Below, piece after piece: positions 59,950 through 64,000 of a stretch of 64,000 nt of DNA. Position 1 is the stretch's first letter. Each line of letters starts with the position of its first letter. The position numbers and the translations under genes were made by a program. This DNA is from Chinchilla lanigera (Eukaryota; Chordata; Mammalia; Rodentia; Chinchillidae), in NCBI RefSeq assembly GCF_000276665.1, contig NW_004955488.1:3486655-3550654 (forward strand). The letters run 5' to 3'. The notes beneath the pieces are model-generated. The model did not search any database. It was not told the DNA's origin and saw nothing but the letters and a program-made list of their open reading frames with translations.

Positions 59950-60135
59950 CCTAGCTTCCAGGGACAGACTGTTGTGTTTCTGATCCTTACTCTGACACTT
60001 CCTAGGCACGTATTTCTTTGGGAAGGGCACATCTTCCTGCTTGTTTCTTTACCTGAAAAATTAGGATAATAATAGTACCTAATTCACATGATTATCGCAG
60101 GGTATAATTAACTCTCTTGCACATAAGTATTCAGT
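59950..60135 (+). repeat. MIR
   Basis: 'ccttactctgacacttccta', 'tttctttacctgaaaaatta', 'ggataataatagtacctaat' and 'tcacatgattatcgcagggt' match the MIR core closely. Confidence 0.75.
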
Positions 60136-61440
60136 TAATTCAGTTGAGTTTCATCTAATTTACCAACACTAAAGTATTTCAAAGAAATCTGAGGCTGCTT
60201 TCTAAGTCTTGTTTATCCTAGAAAGAAAACTTTTAAATAAAACTCGCTAATATCTATAAACAATGATGACACCAACATTCAAAACACTCATATCATGGTA
60301 TTTCTTATGATATAATGTACCATGCTTTTAATAGGTAGTCCCAACAGTTTCAGTGATTCTTACAATTTTGTGATTTAGGGTGTAAACACACTCACAACCA
60401 AAACTTCATCCACAATATATTACCTTTTTAAGATTGTAGAACACCCTAGAATATGATGATATTGTATTTTATATTTTTCCATATGAAGGTTCTTTAAACC
60501 TGTCTTTCAATGACTGACATTAATAATATTCAACTGCAGATATACGCTTTTCCTTAAGAAATACTTTGATATGGCTTTTAAAGATGCATCATTACCACAG
60601 AAGTATGCAAAGTAGCTCTGTTAATTTTTAGTGATGGCAAGGAAGTTGCTGTACCTGCGATGAAGCACAAAAGGAAATGGACAGTATTTGACAATCCTGG
60701 GGACATTCATTATCATTGCATTGGGGGAAGAAAGACAAGGTGATCACCTCAGAAGCTCATTATCCTCTTCTGTAGTTATGCCTATAATTCCAGTAGCCGC
60801 CAATCCTGAGCCAGGTTATTTTTTTCCTCCAATTTTAAGGTATAGCTGATATTTTCTTTAAGTCCTATGTTTAATAAGCCACTCTTTTGAGCTGAGATAA
60901 AAAGTAAAGAACTGGGACATTTCTCTGGTCAGAATAGTGGTATCCTTTTCTCTCCTTAAGATTGGAAGTGGAGTTTACAATCAGATTGTGAATATGTTTA
61001 GCCCAAAATGTATTATGAATCAAAGCTTTCTTTATACAGGTCAGCAAAACCAAAAAGCCAGAAATACATTTTAATCTAATAGGTGCAGTTCCTTAAGCAA
61101 TTTAAAGTAGATTCAGCCCAAGTAGTTCCATCAATATTAATTAACCCTCCTCCACTTCATGTACATTTCTTGGCAGAAGTTTAAAAAGAAAGAGAGAAAT
61201 GAGATGTAGGCTCTACTTTGATACGATTGCCTTTGAGGGGAAAACGGTGAAAGTTGATCCTACTGTGATTAGTAGGGACTCCGGGGATATTTTTAAATGT
61301 CTGAATCATGTTCATTAATCAAGATTACTCTACTTGGGTAAGACCATCTCATAATGTAGGTACAATTAAAATCTAATCCCAAGCCTCTGGTTCTCGCCGG
61401 CTTTAACCAAGTTTGTGGGATTCACAGGAGATACCGTCTA
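60136..61440. other. No recognised gene
   Basis: AT-rich to average composition, repeat-poor by eye. 60600-60840 is less AT-rich and could be a conserved noncoding segment; nothing in it supports an exon. Confidence 0.4.
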
Positions 61441-61450
61441 GTAACACCAC

Positions 61451-61468
61451 TGCCACCAGAGGGCGCAG
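61451..61468 (+). promoter_or_regulatory. CTCF-type motif, plus orientation
   Basis: TGCCACCAGAGGGCGCAG contains CCACCAGAGGGCGC, a match to the CTCF core at every defined position, in a small CpG-containing patch (61390-61480). It lies about 0.5 kb before the candidate exon and points the opposite way from the 12.9 kb motif. Confidence 0.75.
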
Positions 61469-61971
61469 TCTTCCGGTTACCAAGGAAGCTAGGAGAGCAA
61501 AGTCCTGGTGTAGACCAGTAACCTAAGAAAGCATGGAAGCATCCATCCATGCAACAGCCATTTTTTCCCCTTTTTGTTCATGAACTCAATAAACAGCTTC
61601 TACCCTTTAAATGCCTGTTGTTTAGATGTGTTTCAGTTAGTTGGACATTAACAGGTCTGGCAGATTTGAGACTGATTATTATCAACTGAGATAGTACAAA
61701 ATTGTTCTACAAAATAATTACCTCTTCCAGATATGGACAATTGATTTAATACTGACAAAAACATGCATCTACTTGCTTTTTCCTTACATTATATTATGAT
61801 TATTAAAGTAACTTCAAGAATGTTCACTGTCAATAGTATAGTACAGATCTCATGGCTTCTCACTAGACTATATGACTACTACTGTAATTCATTTGCTTTC
61901 CTTAGTAATTCTCTAGTTTTGGTGTGTGTTTCAGAGTGCCTACCATTACAATTCTTCTGGTTTATTTCTAG

Positions 61972-62043
61972 AAATCTGACATGGAGGAAATACTCCAGAA
62001 AACAGTGAGTGAAGCAATAAATGAACCTCAATTTAGAGCTCAG
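61972..62043 (+). CDS. Candidate internal coding exon, 72 nt, gene unknown
   Basis: A 72-nt segment is preceded by a pyrimidine-biased acceptor (ttctggtttatttctag) and followed by a donor (CAG then gtaatg). It is exactly 24 codons, open in one frame, so it would be a phase-symmetric internal exon if that frame is used. The peptide starts KSDMEEILQ and ends INEPQFRAQ; it is charged and helix-prone, with no low-complexity or repeat-derived look. I do not recognise the protein and see no companion exon in the window, which would make the flanking introns very long. An inner GTGAGT could act as an earlier donor. A chance open segment remains possible at this length. Confidence 0.4.
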
Positions 62044-62049
62044 GTAATG

Positions 62050-63850
62050 CCAGTCTTCTGAAAACTTTTAAGTGGGTTCTCAAGACCTGCACCACTGGCT
62101 TCATGTCTAAGCAAATTACTCACATCTTCTAAACCTAGCCCCGTATTTTCAATTCAAGTACATCTAATGCAATACCTAAAAATGTGTACTTCTCTTAGAC
62201 TAAACTCTCAATCAAATTAAGACAAATTGTCTTGCATATAACTGAACTTTGAACGTCTGGATACTATACTCTCATCTCAGCCTACAACCCCCATTCCTTT
62301 TTCTCTGTCCTGTCAAATAATATTCATACTTCAGGAACCAGCTAAAGTTCCACCTAAACCACAAACAATTTTCCAAGTAGAAGAAAGGTCTAAGAGTTTG
62401 CAAGCCTCTGGTTATAATTATTTGCAGCAGGTAGTCATTCTTCGATTCATAAAATAGTCATTGTGAACACCTATGAATAAGGCATCAAGCCAAGTGCAAA
62501 GGATCAGTGAGTGATTTCTGCCCGCTGGACTCACAGATGAGCAGGGTATCTGAACAAACAAGCAGCTCACTAGGATCCAGAAGCTTTATGAGCTCTAAAC
62601 ACCGAGTTCTGCATAATGCACACAGGAGACATTTAACCCAGGCTCTGTGATGTCAGGAAATGCTGCCTGGAAGATGGAAAGCCCAGTGGGCTTAGGATTT
62701 AATAAATGACTCCTTAATTAATGATCTCTTAATTAATTATTAGAAGTCTGATTATGCCAGCCCTCTGCCTGCAAATGTATAATATCTCTCCTGTTGTCTA
62801 CAGAGCAGAATGCATGTGGCTAGGCACTTACTGCTGAGCAGGAGTTAGTCAAAAAAAAGGAGGCCTAAGAAAAGGGAGAAAGGGTTTTTGCAGCACACAA
62901 ATGGCCAGAGGAAGGACAGCACAGCCCACTAAATAAGATCCACACCTTCTCACCTCCTGGACCCCCACATTTCTCTTCAACCACAAAACAGGCTTTAACT
63001 TTGTGTAAAAAATATTGGAACATATTTTGAAATCTCTTCCACCAGATGGTAAGTCCTTCACTTGAGAAAGCCTGTGCTGTGTTCCCTAGAATATCATACA
63101 CAAAGTCTAGACAGTGATCAGTTCATTGTGCTGACTGCAACTCAATAGATGGTAGCAGTATTCAGAGAAGGAAAGATCAGAGCTGGAAAAACAAGGTGTT
63201 TTCTCTTTATATACTGTCAACTGCAATTAATTATTAATTAGTATTGAGGGTAGCTTCCGTGTGTGGTGGAAATCATTTCAACTTCCTCTGGACTCTGATA
63301 CTTGCAGCTTATGCAGCAGTAGCCAAAACTGTACCTTCTACTGTCAGTCAGGGCTTGCTGTTTCAGACTCCAAACATCCATGTGAAGGTTCATGCGTCAG
63401 GCATCAAAACTCTTTCATCTTTCTTGACTACACTGAGCTTCATCTCTTCTTGTTAACTGTAGAGTTTCATTTGTTTATCTTCCTGGATCTCTTTCACAGT
63501 CTGAGAAAGAATGTGATTCGCTATATATCCATTTTTCCTATGCTTTGAGACAAGGATAAATTCTAAGAACACAAGTGATAACATAATAAAGGTCACCTTT
63601 CACCCGTTTATTCTCAGAATCAATTGATGCCTCTCCAATAATTCTGCCCACATCTTACTCTTTCCTATGAACTCTACTTTCATTCTCTTTAAAGAAAAAA
63701 TGTAGCATGGATAACTTTTTGTCCTGAGCCATTTGGGAATAGGTGAAGACTTGAAGTTCCATCAATTCCAAATTCTTAAGTGAGCAATTTCTGAAAATAA
63801 GGCCATTCCCTAAGACAACAATGATCTGCTATGAGAATTAAGAAATTAGT
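62050..63850. other. No recognised gene or repeat
   Basis: If the 72-nt exon is real this would be its downstream intron. The frames at 62849-63101 (-) and 63244-63548 (+) are chance readings. Confidence 0.4.
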
Positions 63851-63854
63851 ACTA

Positions 63855-64000
63855 GCTGGGTGTGGTAGCACATGCCTGTAATCCCAGAACTTGGGAGGCC
63901 AAGGCAGTAGGATTGTTGCAAGTTCAAGACCAGCCTGGGCTACAAAGTGAGCTCAAGGACAGCCTGAACTGCATAGTGAGAACCTGTCTCAAAAAGACCA
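63855..64000 (+). mobile_element. B1-like SINE, cut by the window edge
   Basis: 'gctgggtgtggtagcacatg', 'gggaggccaaggcagtagga', 'gaccagcctgggctacaaag', 'acagcctgaactgcatagtg', 'aacctgtctcaaaaagacca'. The tail lies at the right edge. Confidence 0.92.

Noticed and set aside
12931..61468. A CTCF loop between the two motifs
   Set aside because: Their orientation is divergent, not convergent, so a direct loop between them is not expected.

Overview
The window reads as nuclear DNA of a rodent, probably not a mouse or rat relative. It is AT-rich and CpG-poor, and it is dominated by transposable elements: tRNA-Ala-derived ID-type SINEs, B1-like 7SL-derived SINEs with a duplicated 'gcctg(g/a)(g/a)ctacatagtgag' block, L1 fragments with polypurine 3' UTRs, ERVL-MaLR LTRs and worn MIR copies. 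I could not fix the species. I found no complete protein-coding gene, rRNA, tRNA gene or CRISPR array. Nearly all long open frames lie in repeats or are chance frames in AT-rich DNA.

Layout. 1-6180: two L1 copies, the first 5'-inverted, the second interrupted by a solo LTR. 6180-13600: mostly unassigned DNA with MIR remnants, an MLT2-like ERVL LTR, a CTCF-type motif near 12.9 kb and a CpG-dense patch at 13.1-13.4 kb. 13.6-24.4 kb: B1 and ID SINEs, a solo MaLR LTR (17.7 kb), a composite B1-ID SINE (20.2 kb) and an old L1 3' end (20.7-21.7 kb). 24.5-26.1 kb: a broken coding-like tract on the + strand that looks like a processed pseudogene of a gene I do not recognise. 26.3-32 kb: L1 end, two MaLR solo LTRs, ID and B1 copies including an inverted B1 pair. 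32-50 kb: sparse single-copy-like DNA with LTRs, IDs, a tandemly duplicated L1 3' UTR (44 kb) and an old ERVL-type LTR with adjoining internal sequence (45-46.3 kb). 50.5-52.7 kb: a complete two-LTR MaLR element with 5-bp target duplications. 55-57.6 kb: L1 3' ends and long microsatellites. 58-60 kb: MIRs and a second copy of the LTR family seen at 4 kb. 61.4-62.05 kb: a strong CTCF-type motif and, about 0.5 kb downstream, a 72-nt open segment with good splice signals that may be a real coding exon on +.

Taken together this is either a gene desert or, if the 62 kb exon is real, mostly intron of a large + strand gene. Five solo copies of one MaLR LTR family all lie antisense to + (the two-LTR element is sense), which fits but does not prove a + strand transcription unit. 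The best leads are the mosaic divergence between the two LTRs at 50.5/52.3 kb, the candidate exon, the two divergent CTCF-type motifs, the unidentified pseudogene and the L1 3' UTR with ~163-bp tandem units.
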